Below, piece after piece: positions 11,967 through 23,900 of a stretch of DNA of 64,000 nt. The position numbers were made by a program, and so were the translations under genes. The notes below the pieces were generated by a model. That model did not search any database. It was not told the DNA's origin and saw only the letters and a list, made by a program, of their open reading frames with translations. Every line of letters begins with the position of its first letter. Positions within the stretch are counted from its first letter, which is position 1. This DNA comes from Gordius sp. MW1 (taxonomy: Eukaryota; Nematomorpha; Gordioida; Gordea; Gordiidae): assembly GCA_964036665.1 (NCBI GenBank), contig OZ038533.1, positions 13,104,413 through 13,168,412 on the forward strand, given 5' to 3'.

Positions 11967-14900
11967 CTATGATAAATCGATTTTACAATATTTTTTAATA
12001 AAAGCTTTATGGTAAATTAAGCAATTAGCTGTAAATATATGGAGTTATATACCACTTTCCTATCTTGAGCTGTAATTTCAGTTTGACCATTTTCAATTAC
12101 TACGGGATTGTCCGACGCTTTGCTTGATTGAGCATTCTCTTCTTCCTTACGCGGTGGCCAGCCTTCGGCACCATGAATTTGTATGTGTTGCAAGTGTGCC
12201 GTGGGCTGGTGTAGATACTGTCTCCGATCATCTCTTTCAGCGACATTTCTAGTCAAAAAAGGGTTGGCGACGTATCGCCTATCGCTCATCTGTCGCGCCT
12301 TTTCTCTTTCCCGTATTAACTGATTCCTCTGATCTACAAGTTTCTGACGTTCCCTTTTCTGTCTCTCAATGTTTGAGTCGTCGAACGTTAGGGGGGTCAA
12401 CATGGAATTAACATCTAAAGGAACTATGACTTCACCAAGAGGAAGGCTACGCCAACCCCAATCCGTCCGAATAACTAAGGTCTCTTTCCTCCCTTCCTCT
12501 ATAATATAAACGAATGTTCCCGATGGCAAGCGGCCATAGAGACTATGTAATTCGCTAAAAGATTGAACCATAATAGCTCTTGTAGGCTGAGATAAACCCT
12601 AAAAGTTTTTAAGCACATTAAAAATGATTTCTAAATATTCACTCTATCGTGAGATGGCCCTGGTGGACCAGGTGGGCCTGGAGGTCCAATAGGACAAGCT
12701 TTAGGACATTCATAGGATGTTTGTTCTAGTTTAATTATTAAATGATTTAATTATTATAATAAGTGAGCAATTAGTCCAGTTTAAAATAACTCATTTTGAC
12801 ATGTAAACTAGATTTCTCGTTAATTACTGAAGATGTGTAATATAGCAAATTTCATATATTAAAGCTAATTCTAGCATAGACGTAATAAAAACGTTAATAA
12901 TTGCGTTTAAAATCAAGATCTAGTTAGCAATTCCGCTGATTTACTTAGCCCTAAACAACTTGGTTGAATAAAATGGTTTAAATTTACATAAACTAAAATA
13001 GACAAGCTTTATAAACAATTAATTAGAAGGTATAATGGCACAGGCGACTTAAGCTCATCATAATCGAGTTATTTTTAGCGATTTTAAATAATGCCACTAA
13101 AAGTTAATTGCAAATATATGGGTAGATCTTGCCACACATTTAGCAGGTAGATATAGGTTTTTATATTTTATTAGGTGATAACTTTATATAAAAGTTTTAG
13201 TTCAAAGATTGTTTTAGAATATCGATGCATAAAGGCCGGCTAATTGATTTAATATTCTTTAATTTTTATATTTATGCCAGCTCATTACTTTATTTTATTT
13301 TAGCATGTTTATTATATGTACAATTTATAAATTAATGTGCCTCGTTAAGCAAATTATTAATTAAGTCTCCTACCACTTTGTTCAAGAGGTAAACGCCTGT
13401 CATGTGATAAATAATATGTAATTGAAATCCAAATGGTAATTAAAGGAGCTAAGCCAAATTAAAATAATTTAAAGCCACTAATATAAAAGTTTTACTGCGA
13501 ATTCGTTAGAAATAGGATTTTATTAGAAGTAAAATAGTCATACCACGCGGTGCTCGTTCCGGTACACGATTGGGGGCCCTCTTGATAACATAATTTAGCA
13601 ATAAAATTATAAAATCAATAATAAAATTTTAAACAATTATTAGTGAACATCCAAAATTTTCAAAAACCTGTTGTTCTGGTGCTCTCCCCGGTTGGATTTG
13701 TGGTAAGCTTGGGTCTTGGTTAGGGATTGAAGGAGATCCAGGCGGGCCTGGAGGACCAGGAGGCCCGATTTGACCAGGTCTACCGGATTCACCCTAATAC
13801 GAAAATGCATACACATATTTTAATTGCTAATTGAATGATATATAAATGAGATCTCGTGCTTTGGATTCAAGTTTTCCGCTTTTTATTGCAATGTTTGATA
13901 TAATTGACTGCCCCATTACTTTTCAATGTGCCTTCCGCATTTGGTAGTTTATTAATTTAGAAAAAGTAACACTGAACTTTAAACTCGAAAAATAACAAAT
14001 AAATTTGATATTTTGGGAGTACATAGATTGTTAAAAAATCTACAGGAGGTTGATATAAATCGACATAAGGAATTTCTCTATAATCAAACAGTCAATGCAT
14101 ATAAACAAACTTTTGCCTTACATATAGTAAAAATTATGCAATCAATGTTATTATATAAAATTTGTTTATTAGGTGTTATATACTGGCCGGCCGGGGTGTC
14201 CTGGTAAGCCCTCAATACCCGCCGATCCTTTATCCCCTTTAGGTCCGGCAAATCCTCTTTCACCTTTTAGTCCAGGAGGTCCAACATAACCTTGAAATCC
14301 TCGATCTCCCTTTACACCTAGCATAAAAGATATAGAAAGAGATAACTAAAAATATTATGTCATAGAAATAGCGACTAATATTTAATGGTATTATTGTCAC
14401 GTGATGGTATGATGAATATCTATATGATTACAGAGAAAAATAATGTTTATGATCAATAGTATCTTCTCTAAATGCTAAATACTGATGACGTCATCAATGT
14501 TGATTATAACAAATTAAATAACAACTAAATTTACGATTTGAAGTGACAATTGAAAATCTAATATAAATTGACAATAACAAGATCGAACATAAATAAGATG
14601 AGCATCTCATGAAATTACAAATAATAATCAGTTCTCTATATATAATGCTAGTGCAAAATTTTATTTGTAAATTTGTATATAATATTTTTGCATTGTTAAT
14701 ATATATTATGTTTAATCAACAATTATTATAAAAAAAGTATTTAACCTTGTGGACCCAATTGGCCTAGAGGTCCAGGTGGTCCAGGCGGACCTTCAGAACC
14801 TTGAGGACCTGGTGGCCCGGGTACAATAGTTATCGGTTGACCACGCTAATAAAATGTAGGCAAATTATTATTAAGTAACATATAATATTCTCAATACTCG

Positions 14901-17900
14901 CAAAATTATATAAATCTCGATTAATATTATAAAAGGTTTTTGATATATTTACCGCGTTAATAATTGTGGAAGGACCTGGAGGTCCGGGCGGGCCCATACT
15001 TCCCTTCTCCCCACGTACACCTCTTCCTGGGGGTCCTTGAGGACCAGGTGGCCCGGAAGGTCCCTATTAATATGTAATATTAATTATAATCAAATATCAT
15101 CAAAAAAACTATAGGTTAAATACATTTTAAATTGATTCATTTGAGGGTTTTTAGAATCTTTAAAATTAAATGGGTCGATTACGGTGTTAATAACTATCGT
15201 CCATACATATGTTTAGGCGAAATTATAAATAAGGACAACTTTTTTACGACTATAAAAAACTCTTAGATGAATTTTAAACAAGGCTGGATACCATAGAAAA
15301 TACAAATAAAATTCAACATAAATATATAAAATAATATGGTTAGTATATGATACAGCAATATATTTTACCGGAAATCCGGGCATACCAATCTCACCATAAG
15401 GGCCTGGTGGACCCCGTGGTCCTCGATGCCCCGGTTTTCCTCGTGGACCCCTAGCTCCAAGTTTTCCTGATTCACCGGATTCACCCTTGACTTGTATAAC
15501 TGATATGTCTCCCACTTCACCCTTTTGCCCTTTTTGACCCTTCATAATGACAATAACTTATAAAACGGAGTTTCTTTTATGTACTACAACTAAATGCCAT
15601 ATCATTTATATGTTTTGTAACATCAAACAAATAAATCGATATACCGGTTGCATTTCTGCTATCCTGCCTAAATGGTCCATAAAACGCACATTTCCTGGTG
15701 GACCAATTTGACCAGGAGAACCAGGAACTCCCTTGAAAAACCAAACATTAAATCCTTATTTTATCCTTTTAATAGTTTACCATTTGTCCTGCTTCCCCTT
15801 TGGGCCCTAGTGGACCAGGTGGTCCAGGATCACCCTGAACGTAACAAATTTTTTTTATATATTTATTATACTACGTGAAAGTTGGTTTTAATATATTTTT
15901 AATTCGCCATACCTTTTGTCCAATTTTTAATGTAACTGGCTTGCAGCAATCCTATGTTAAATAAAGTTGCTTTGAAATAAAATTTGAAATCAATGTCAAG
16001 AATATTAAATGTTTAAAAAATTTAAATATTTATTAGTTTTTTCATTATAATTTATTATACTTTTCTAGGAGTTGGAGTTTTGCTTGGTTGAATATCATTT
16101 TTCTTTCCTCCTAAATAAACCATAATTTTAATAATGTTCCACCTAATTTGTTTCTACATGTCAATTTCAATCATCATAGTTTCGATTCTTTTTACAATGT
16201 TAGTTGAAATTATAATTTAATAAGAACTTATAATTGTCCGTGATCAAAAGAAGCTAGCCAATTTTTATGTTAAAATTGAGTAAACAACATTAAAATTAAA
16301 TTATCTTTTTATAAAAATTTTACACATACCTTTAATAAATTTTAGGGTGCACATGCTTAAACATTTAAAGCAAACCATAATGGGGCAAAAATTTACCAGG
16401 AGCGGCTGTATCATTTGCCTTTTTGGTCGGCGCCGTTGTAGCGTTTACTGCTGCAGCACTAGATAAGGTACTCGTGGATGCGTTAGTGATAGGAGTTGTG
16501 GTGGTAACTGAAGCATTTAGAGGTACTGTTGCATTAGCTTTATCGGCGCTACTAGGTGTTGTTAAGTCCGATGAAGACAGGTTGCTAGCTAATGTGGTTG
16601 CTTCATCTGCAGATACCGATCCTGTAGTAGTTTCGTTCGTGGGAGGGGTAGTCAATAGTGAAGTTATTTCCGACGTATCTGATGTTGTAGCGTTACTTGA
16701 GAGCGTTGATGTAGGTGTTGATTTTTCTGCACCAACATCTGTCGTATTGGATGGTACATCGGAAGATGTTGGCTGCTCTGTAGTTACACCACTCACCGCA
16801 CTCACATTGCTGGATGGGGTTGTTGATTCAACTGTGGTCCCATCGATGCTTGTTGATTGATTTGAATCCTTACCCTCGGGTGGTAACACTGCCTCTTTAA
16901 CCTTAGCTTCTTCGGTTATTTGCGAAGTTGTATCGCTAGCATCTGTGGTCGTACTAACATTGCCGGTGTCAGAAGCGACTGTCGTGACTTGAGGTGCTTC
17001 GGATGTGATGTCTCCAGAGGCTGTGCTCCCTGAAGCATCTGCTCCTTGAGTGGTGGCGTTTGAAGAGGAAACTGCGTCGCTAGATGGGAGGGTAGTAACT
17101 TCGCTAGAGTCAGCTGGGACCGTTGAATTAAGTGTGGACACCTCACTATCTGCTGCTTGCCTTACGGTGGATGTGGCATTTAATCCCGCTTCGCCTGCTG
17201 TTACAGTACTCTGCTCGACTGTGCTTTGCTCGCCAGTCGACAAAATCTCTATGTCTGCTGGGGGCGTAGGCGTAGAAATGTCTGAAGGGGTAGAACTGTC
17301 AGCTGACGTGCCAGAAGTTTGATCTGGAGGTAGGGATGTCGCGTTGGCTACGCTCTCCAATACTGAAGGTTTATCGGTTAATTTGTCACTCGATGTTTCA
17401 GTGACATCGCTACTTGGTACTATAGTTGTATCGCTAGAAATGGTGGATGTATCATTATCTTTAGAAACATCAGAAGAGGTCGTTTTAGTAGAAACACTTG
17501 AATTTATAGGGCTAGGGGATGAGCCTGACGCGGCAGCTTGAGTTGTTACATTTATATTTGTTTCATTTGAAAGAGAAACGGTTGTCGTGATTTGTTCGAC
17601 AGCTTTTGGACTAACAATTGACACGGTCGAATTGGTAGCCAAGGTTGAATCTACAATAGAGTTGACATACAATATTGAGAATTAATATTTTACATCCTAT
17701 CAGGGGGAATTCCGATTCAATCAAAGGCGATGAAAAATTGAACGGAAAACCTAAAAACATATGGTGGATCATAAAGTAATGGACTTTAATTATAACCAAA
17801 ATTATACAGGGATTTATTCACATGTTATAAGTTTGATTAACCATATTTAGATCGTCGTAAATCTATTTAGCTTACATCAGAATATTTATTCTCTATGCGA

Positions 17901-20900
17901 TCTTGTTAAATAAAATAATAAAGTTAAATAACCTCATCAATCTTATTTTTGTACCAGTAGTAGCCACGACCCTCGGTAATTTAAGTCCCGAGGGCAGCCA
18001 ATTCCTCAAACATCAAATTTATAACCTCCATCACATACGATCCCAAAATTATTTTTTTACATCAAGCAGAAAATCACCATGGAAATTGTAAAATCTAATA
18101 CAATCTCAATCCATGGCTCGATGCCAGCTCATTAATTTAATATATTTTAGCATATAACATACATAATTATTTAAAAATAAACTTTTATCGGTTAAAAAAA
18201 ATGTATTAAATAAAATTTATTATTGTACCTGAAGTATCAGTGGAAAAAGTGATATCGGAGGTATATGTACTATCCGTTATATTAGGATCGATGGTTGTTA
18301 TATCTGTTAAGGTAGATAAGTCATCCTCGGAAGGTGTAGTAACTTCGTCATCTTGCTATTATTTTTGCATGAATTATAATTTTAGATAAAAAATGTTATA
18401 AAATACATAAAAATTCAAAAGTTTTTAAGATTGATTCTATTGAATTTCTCTCAAAATATTTGTGATGTTTGTTATATTATGCGTTAGTTATTAATCATTA
18501 GCAATTTTTATGTGCACGAAGCATTAAAAACGTTTAATTAACCCCTGGATACAAATGAAAGTTCTTTAGATAATGGGAATAGGTTCTTAATTAAAATATA
18601 AATATTTACCCTTTTGACACGATGATGGGTTTTAAATCCTCGTTCCCGAATAAAACTTTCCCGCTAAAATAAAAATTTATTGAAGATCATTTATAATATT
18701 AACTAGCCTACTTCGAGACCATTCATTGAGTTTAAGCATGGAATTGATTCTCCTTTGACAAAGCTAATATCATGAATAATTCCCTGTTATAAAAATGAGG
18801 GTTAAACTTAGTTAAGAACAGAATTGCAAAAAAATATTAATATATTGTTGTGTCATAACCTGGAATTTAGGATCAAGGTTTTGCGATTGACCCGACGAGC
18901 CGATATAAATATTATGGGCCCGTTCAAAATATGAAGGCATATACATATGATTATGAGGTTCTATGATTTCTTTTTTGATGGGAAACTTTAGAACTGCAGT
19001 ATCAGCCAATTGACAATTATAATATAATTGCGCCCTTAGTAATAGATTGCTACTAAAAAGATCGCCGTCATCTGCTTGAACATATGACCAATTAAATGAT
19101 ATTTTATAATGGTCGATAAATTGGTTTTTAGAGATATCAAAACAATGGAGCCCGTTGATAGAATTTGACTTGGTTGCAGAAAATGGTGGAATATTATTAA
19201 CTAAATTTTTCTGGTAGCTCAATGGTATGACTGTAGGTATAAGCACACCATTTTTTATTTGCGAAATTTCATTTAAGTTAACAGATAGATGGCGCCGATT
19301 TTTATTAACTTCACGTTCCGTGTTTAAATCCTTATAAAATTTTCGGTGATCAAGAAATTTTATGCCAAATAAAACAGGCGAAAAGTCCTTTATTTTTTCT
19401 CCATCTTTATAACTAAATTCAGTGTTGCTAGTTGTCACCCATAACAAAGTCCCGTAGTAGTTGGCTCGATTGGGTGAGATGGTAAAGGAAATTTCTAATT
19501 CATTTTTGTCTACAAATCTTGCTAATTTTTTGACAAATAATTTGCTTTCGATCTCATTGTTGTTAAACAATGAAGTGATATTTTTGATCGATTGGGCATT
19601 TTGGCAAAAATGATTAGTTAATGAAATCCTGGTATCTAAATGAATATGATTACGAATACGATATAATATATGAATATATTTTTAATTTCAAAAATTATTG
19701 ACATATAGATTTAAATTTATGCTTTCTATTTATTAAGCTTCATACAGCGGTCGATTTTAATATAGTATTACTCATGTCATCTTTACACAATATTCATATG
19801 GTTTAAATCCTTAACTAAAATAGCCTTTTTTAATTAGCTTGTTAGTTAAATTGAAGGAAGTAGAATTTTGAGTTGCTTAAATCTTACAATTAAGATCATA
19901 ATTACCTGCCAAAACGGTTTTACCTTTATAAATCAGCAAATTTAATTCATTTATCGTGTTAATAATAATATAATATTACCATAAAATTAGATTTATTAGA
20001 TTTTGCTCAAGTTTTTGCCAATTCCAAAATTTTTATAATGCTGTTAGGATAATACATATATATATGGGACAAATATTTAAATATGAGCGTTTTTAATTAG
20101 AAAAAGCACACAATAGATAGAATATTTTAAAGGCATAGGCAGGACTTAATCGTGCCGATTCTTTTCTCGCCAAGATTTTAATAAACAATTTTTAATAGAA
20201 CTAATTGAGGCACCCTAATTAGTTCTTAAATAACAATACCTCAATTTTAAAACAAACTTGAATTATTTAAGGTATAAATTTTGATTTTAAAATTATTTAC
20301 AAAATATAAATTAATTATGAGTATTTTAAAAAAATTGAGACTAAACACTTTAACGGTAGTTGTTAAAAATTATTAAGCACTCGTTATATTGATTTAAAAT
20401 TATAACCACTAAATTAAACTATATTAATTAGGAAAATAATAGCAATTAAGACATATAAAATCTAAGAATTTCCTTTGACTCAACTCAGTTTATTTTAAAG
20501 CGTGATGTGTTTAAAAAAATTTCCTAAAAAAATCCTGGCTAGGCTTGGCTTTTAAATGTTATACTCATCGAGGCAGCCTTTAGAATGTGAAAACAATAAA
20601 ATCACTAAAGTTAGCTCTATTAATCTAAATATACTTTTTAAAACCCGCATTTTAATTTTTTGAAATAATAGTTATTGAAATAAACAAACACGATTTGAGA
20701 TAAAAGATATATAAATAAAATATTCAGTATTGATTTAAAATTAAAATCTAATACCTTGTCACCCAAAAAATGCATACCTTTACAAATATATAGATCTACT
20801 TATTTAAGTAAATTAGAGGATATTCTATATTTACCCGAAATAGAATCAGAGGACAAATCTGGTGGATCAAGTTTATTGGCATCATGGTTTATGAGTGTTT

Positions 20901-20994
20901 TGGAAAAAATTTGCCATTTAAATGGCCACAAAGTCGAACTGTATAAGGGAGCCAATAGGATTAAAACAAAGCACTTGATCAGGTCTCGCAACAT
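10734..20994 (-). CDS. COL15A1/COL18A1-like: Type XV/XVIII collagen (multiplexin) with endostatin module, 22 exons
   Basis: Secreted basement-membrane collagen. Exons, 5' to 3' on the minus strand: 20994-20835, 19635-18860, 18783-18712, 18663-18610, 18355-18229, 17650-16397, 16110-16061, 15951-15913, 15834-15781, 15731-15645, 15539-15369, 15063-14953, 14845-14746, 14317-14184, 13793-13668, 13580-13544, 12725-12643, 12598-12053, 11966-11772, 11199-11090, 11042-10960, 10873-10734. They sum to 4,509 nt (1,502 codons plus stop), all junctions are GT-AG and every phase matches. Domain order: signal peptide, thrombospondin-N/laminin-G-like domain, Ser/Thr-rich region, interrupted Gly-X-Y blocks, trimerisation domain, charged hinge, endostatin. 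This order is diagnostic of multiplexins. The collagenous part is short (about 240 residues) and broken several times. A symmetric exon could have been missed. The link from exon 1 to exon 2 is the least certain join. Confidence 0.9.
11342..11664 (-). repeat. Reverse-oriented relative of the ACTAGCTG repeat in a multiplexin intron
   Basis: The complement of the end reads ACTAGATGAACCCGGCAAAC, matching ACTAGCTGTGCCCGGCCAAG at 2353. The body contains CACTTTTGGAAAACTACTAG and AACCGATTTAGTAGTTTTCG, a local inverted pair. It lies in the intron between exons 11966-11772 and 11199-11090. Confidence 0.5.
12053..12598 (-). CDS. Multiplexin exon 18: trimerisation domain and hinge
   Basis: 182 codons in phase 0-0. 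The first 60 or so residues match the small trimerisation domain of collagens XV/XVIII: a helix, then LPSGTFVYI, a beta hairpin, then LVIRTDWGWRSLPLGEVIV, comparable with the family pattern P-x-G-x-L-x-Y-V ... L-x-V-R-x-x-x-G-W-R-x-L-x-L-G-E. The remaining 120 residues form a hinge. It starts with a highly charged, probably helical stretch (ERQKRERQKL, LIREREKARQM) and then becomes hydrophilic. In vertebrates this hinge is the protease-sensitive region from which endostatin is released. Confidence 0.88.
12643..15951 (-). CDS. Multiplexin exons 8-17: interrupted collagen triple-helix region
   Basis: Gly-X-Y exons of 54, 87, 171, 111, 100, 134, 126 and 83 bp. The 54-bp exon (15834-15781) has the ancestral fibrillar-collagen exon size. 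Non-collagenous interruptions occur at the ends of several exons (for example VRFMDHLGRIAEMQP, PSTIINA, and the Pro/Gln-rich stretch in 13793-13668), as expected for multiplexins. A Cys-Cys pair (DCCKPVTLKIGQK) just before the first helix and a C-P-K-A-C motif before the last (exon 12725-12643) are candidates for inter-chain disulfides. Helices are Lys/Arg/Glu-rich in the middle (GQKGQKGEVG, GEKGSMG, GVKGDRG). Confidence 0.9.
16397..17650 (-). CDS. Multiplexin exon 6: Ser/Thr-rich mucin-like region
   Basis: A single 1,254-bp exon, by far the largest of the gene, begins and ends in phase 1. It encodes about 418 residues made almost entirely of Ser, Thr, Ala, Val, Asp, Glu and Pro, with many N-x-S/T sequons (such as NST, NATT, NVTT) and no cysteine. 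Long collagen XVIII isoforms also have a mucin-like segment near the N terminus, so heavy O-glycosylation is a reasonable inference. The preceding exon (18355-18229) has the same Thr/Ser/Asp-rich character and extends the region. Because the exon is symmetric (1-1), skipping it would keep the frame. Confidence 0.88.
18712..19635 (-). CDS. Multiplexin exons 2-3: thrombospondin-N / laminin-G-like domain
   Basis: Exons 19635-18860 and 18783-18712 (282 codons) encode the N-terminal globular domain. Features that fit TSPN/LamG domains are the early ELEISFTIS strand, a hydrophobic/aromatic strand pattern, the W-x-Y-V strand, the late L-Y-Y-N-C strand, and a closing YIGSSGQ...LDPKFQ then GIIHDISFV, which resembles the final strands of TSPN domains (IGG...F-x-G-x-I-x-D-x-x). 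In vertebrate collagens XV and XVIII a domain of this type lies N-terminal to the collagenous region. The join across the 76-bp intron 18784-18859 is in phase 0. Confidence 0.8.
20835..20994 (-). CDS. Multiplexin exon 1: start codon and signal peptide
   Basis: ATG at 20994 with an in-frame TAG directly upstream. The first 20 residues (MLRDLIKCFVLILLAPLYSS) look like a cleavable secretion signal: a basic n-region, then a hydrophobic core ending in small residues. The exon ends at a GTAAAT donor in phase 1, which fits the phase-1 acceptor of the next exon 1.2 kb away and makes an Asp codon across the junction. The call rests on the signal peptide, the phase fit and the absence of another candidate nearby. 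A plus-strand open frame overlaps it but has no gene-like character. Confidence 0.65.
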
Positions 20995-23900
20995 CTATGG
21001 AGCTTTAGGTATTGGCTATAATCTAGTAAAAATAGAAAATATTTTGTTAGTAGGGGAGGGTTTAATCAATCCAAAATATTCAGCCAAAAAAATTTCATGT
21101 GCAAAATAAAAATTTTTGTAAAGGCTACTAATAGCCTCGAAAAATCGTTTTTCCTCAATAAAAATTTTAAATTTTATTTTTTCTAAACAAAAAATTTTTT
21201 ACTTATGCCTTATGGAAAAATACACATATGGTTTAAATTTTGATTTAATATCATTATTATTTTTAAAAATAATTAGAAAGATAATGGTAACCCCGGGCTA
21301 CGACAAGCCCCGGTCTCCCCTATATAGGTCTATAATAAATCATCACGTATACTCGTAGCTTAGCCAAAAAGTAGGCAGGTATGGGTTTAAAAGTTGGTTA
21401 CTGAATTAGGCAGGGAATGTGAATAATTGTCTTATTTTTTCAGATTTCATAAATATTTTTCCTAAATTTTACAAAATAATATTAAGGAAAAATGTTTATA
21501 TAAAATGTGTTGATCGTTGTTTTTAATGAAAAGTTTAAAAGTGACTCGTCATTCATCTTGATATTATTAATCTCTAGTTTAAAATTAAATCATAGTACAG
21601 GCACGGTTAGTGATAAATCGTCGATCCTATATGTGGTAGAAGTAATGTAACATGCATTTTCATAGTTTCCAAAGATCTGCAAATAATATACAGTGTTTTT
21701 AAGCTCAGTGTCCGTCGAATTGTTTTAATGTTGCCCAACTCAATCCTCAATTTGCTAGAGGTCGACCCGACCGGACCAAAAATATAGAACTTTAAATAAT
21801 GACCCGCGCCCGTCCCCTCTTAACCGAAATTTTCGCAAAATAAACATGACACAAAGTGGACAAATGAGGATGCCATCTAATTAATCAATCGCCATGAAAT
21901 CACATTTATGATTATGTTAGGGTGCAATAGCTCAAATATTATAAGTTTCGGGGAGGGGAGAAATGAGGGTTAATAAGGGATCTAGGCTTGGTTTAGCGCC
22001 CTACAAAACGGATTCTTTCGGGAACAGGCTAGAGTCTCGGTCGAGAAACTAATATTTAAGCAAAGTTCATTCGTGTTTCTAAAAAACATGGCTTGGTATG
22101 TTTTACGATGTAATTGAATGGGCAAAATCTTATTTAAAAATATTTTGAGAGATTTAAAAAATATTTTAAGTTCTTTTCTTACCTTTTTTGCCTTGTTTAA
22201 TGATCGTTAAAGGTTTTTGGATTGGGTGAGGTTTAAAGATTGAACAAATTTTAACAACCCCAGCTGGGTTCTTTTAAAGAAATTTTGACCTTAGGGCAGC
22301 CAGGAAAGGGGAGTTTTAACTTAATTAAATTGTTGAAAAATCCGCAATAACTTTTGAAATTAGTCAAAATAAATTCGCAAAGGGCAAACTATATAGTATC
22401 CTTGAACTACATTATTTTAACAAATGATTCCAATCCAAACGAATATTATTTCGTAAATTGATAAATAATAATCATGCAATGCAAAGCTAAATAGATTGAA
22501 ATGACAGAAAGAAATTATTTTAAGTAAATAAATTTCAATATATAAATGCATTTAAATAATATAAAAAATGCCTATAGATTAAATTTAAGCTCACTTTTCG
22601 AATCAGATGATTTTTTAACTGCAAAACTTTGTGTAAGAAACATTAAGGTGTGACTGATAAAAATATGTTACAAAATAGCTTAATATCAAATACAATAAAA
22701 TCCCTGTTTCACAATACCAAAGTTAAAAAATTTAAATTTGTTCATTCTGCAAAGTTCAGATTAAATTTAAAATGTCCTTATTCCACATCCATGAGTTAAG
22801 ACATTTACGGCTTGGCCCTAATGAATAATTATAAGGAATGGTATATTTAGACAATTTGGGAAAAGTAATCCTTCCTATCCCCCTTTTCCTTTTACCAAAA
22901 AATCTGTTCATTCTATTAATAATTTATACAGGATAAATTATAAACCCAAAAAATTAATTATTACATAAAAAATAAATAAAATTACTTTAAATTTGTTTCG
23001 GAATGGGTCGAAATTCAATTTAGCATGGTGAATACGCACTCCTAAAATATGGTAAACAAGAGATGAAAGAAACGTCTTAAAATTTTTATTATTTAATTGC
23101 AACGATGATAAACATACGTATATTATCCGTTAGGCTAGGCTAGCAAGATAAGAAGGGGGTATAGGAGGAAGAACGGTTTCCGTGAAGTTTGTTCAGATTA
23201 GTATATTAGATTTAAACTTGAAACAGTTAAAAATAATCCCAAAGTGTTATGCTATTGCAGGCGCGCGAGTCTTTTCTCCAACTTTAAATAAATCCAATGC
23301 AATGCAATGCAACGGAGCAGGAGGATCTTTATGCCGGATTCTCAGTCAGACGACAGTGCAATAGCAGAGAGGTGTTCGAAATGATGGGAGAGAAAGTGGA
23401 GTGCAGAATCAAATTTTAGGGGAAAAAGTCTAACATAAACAGTCTCTAAGCATGAATTGTTAGAAAATAGATGGTGAATAGTGCCTGTTGGGGCTTTTCC
23501 AGAATTAATCCCATCATTTAATATTTTTATATGCCGTCTTTAAGATGGCCAATTTATTCCCAAAAAAATTCCCCTGAAATAAGGGCTTTTTAAAAAGTGA
23601 TGCTAAACATCTGTATCCCGTAATTTAATTTCAAAGATTTATATTTGGTTAAAATTTCTTTTAATCTTTATTCTCTATTAGATCATTCAACAAAGATAGT
23701 GCAATAAATGAGAAACTTGATATTCCGATTTTTTAAAATAAAAATAATATTTATTAGGGTTATTTTTAAAATAATAAGTAAGAGCCCGCTTTTGAACCCT
23801 TAACAACCTATTTTAGATAAAATCTCACAAATATTCATTAGAGCTTGTAAAATTCTTAAGTAATAAAATTGAAATCGGATCATTTAATTATAATCCCTAT

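Noticed and set aside
16423..16860. 145-residue plus-strand open frame
   Set aside because: Antisense shadow of the Ser/Thr-rich multiplexin exon; the biased codons keep the opposite strand open.
20756..21109. 117-residue plus-strand open frame
   Set aside because: Overlaps the signal-peptide exon in antisense, lacks an ATG at its first codon and has no recognisable domain.
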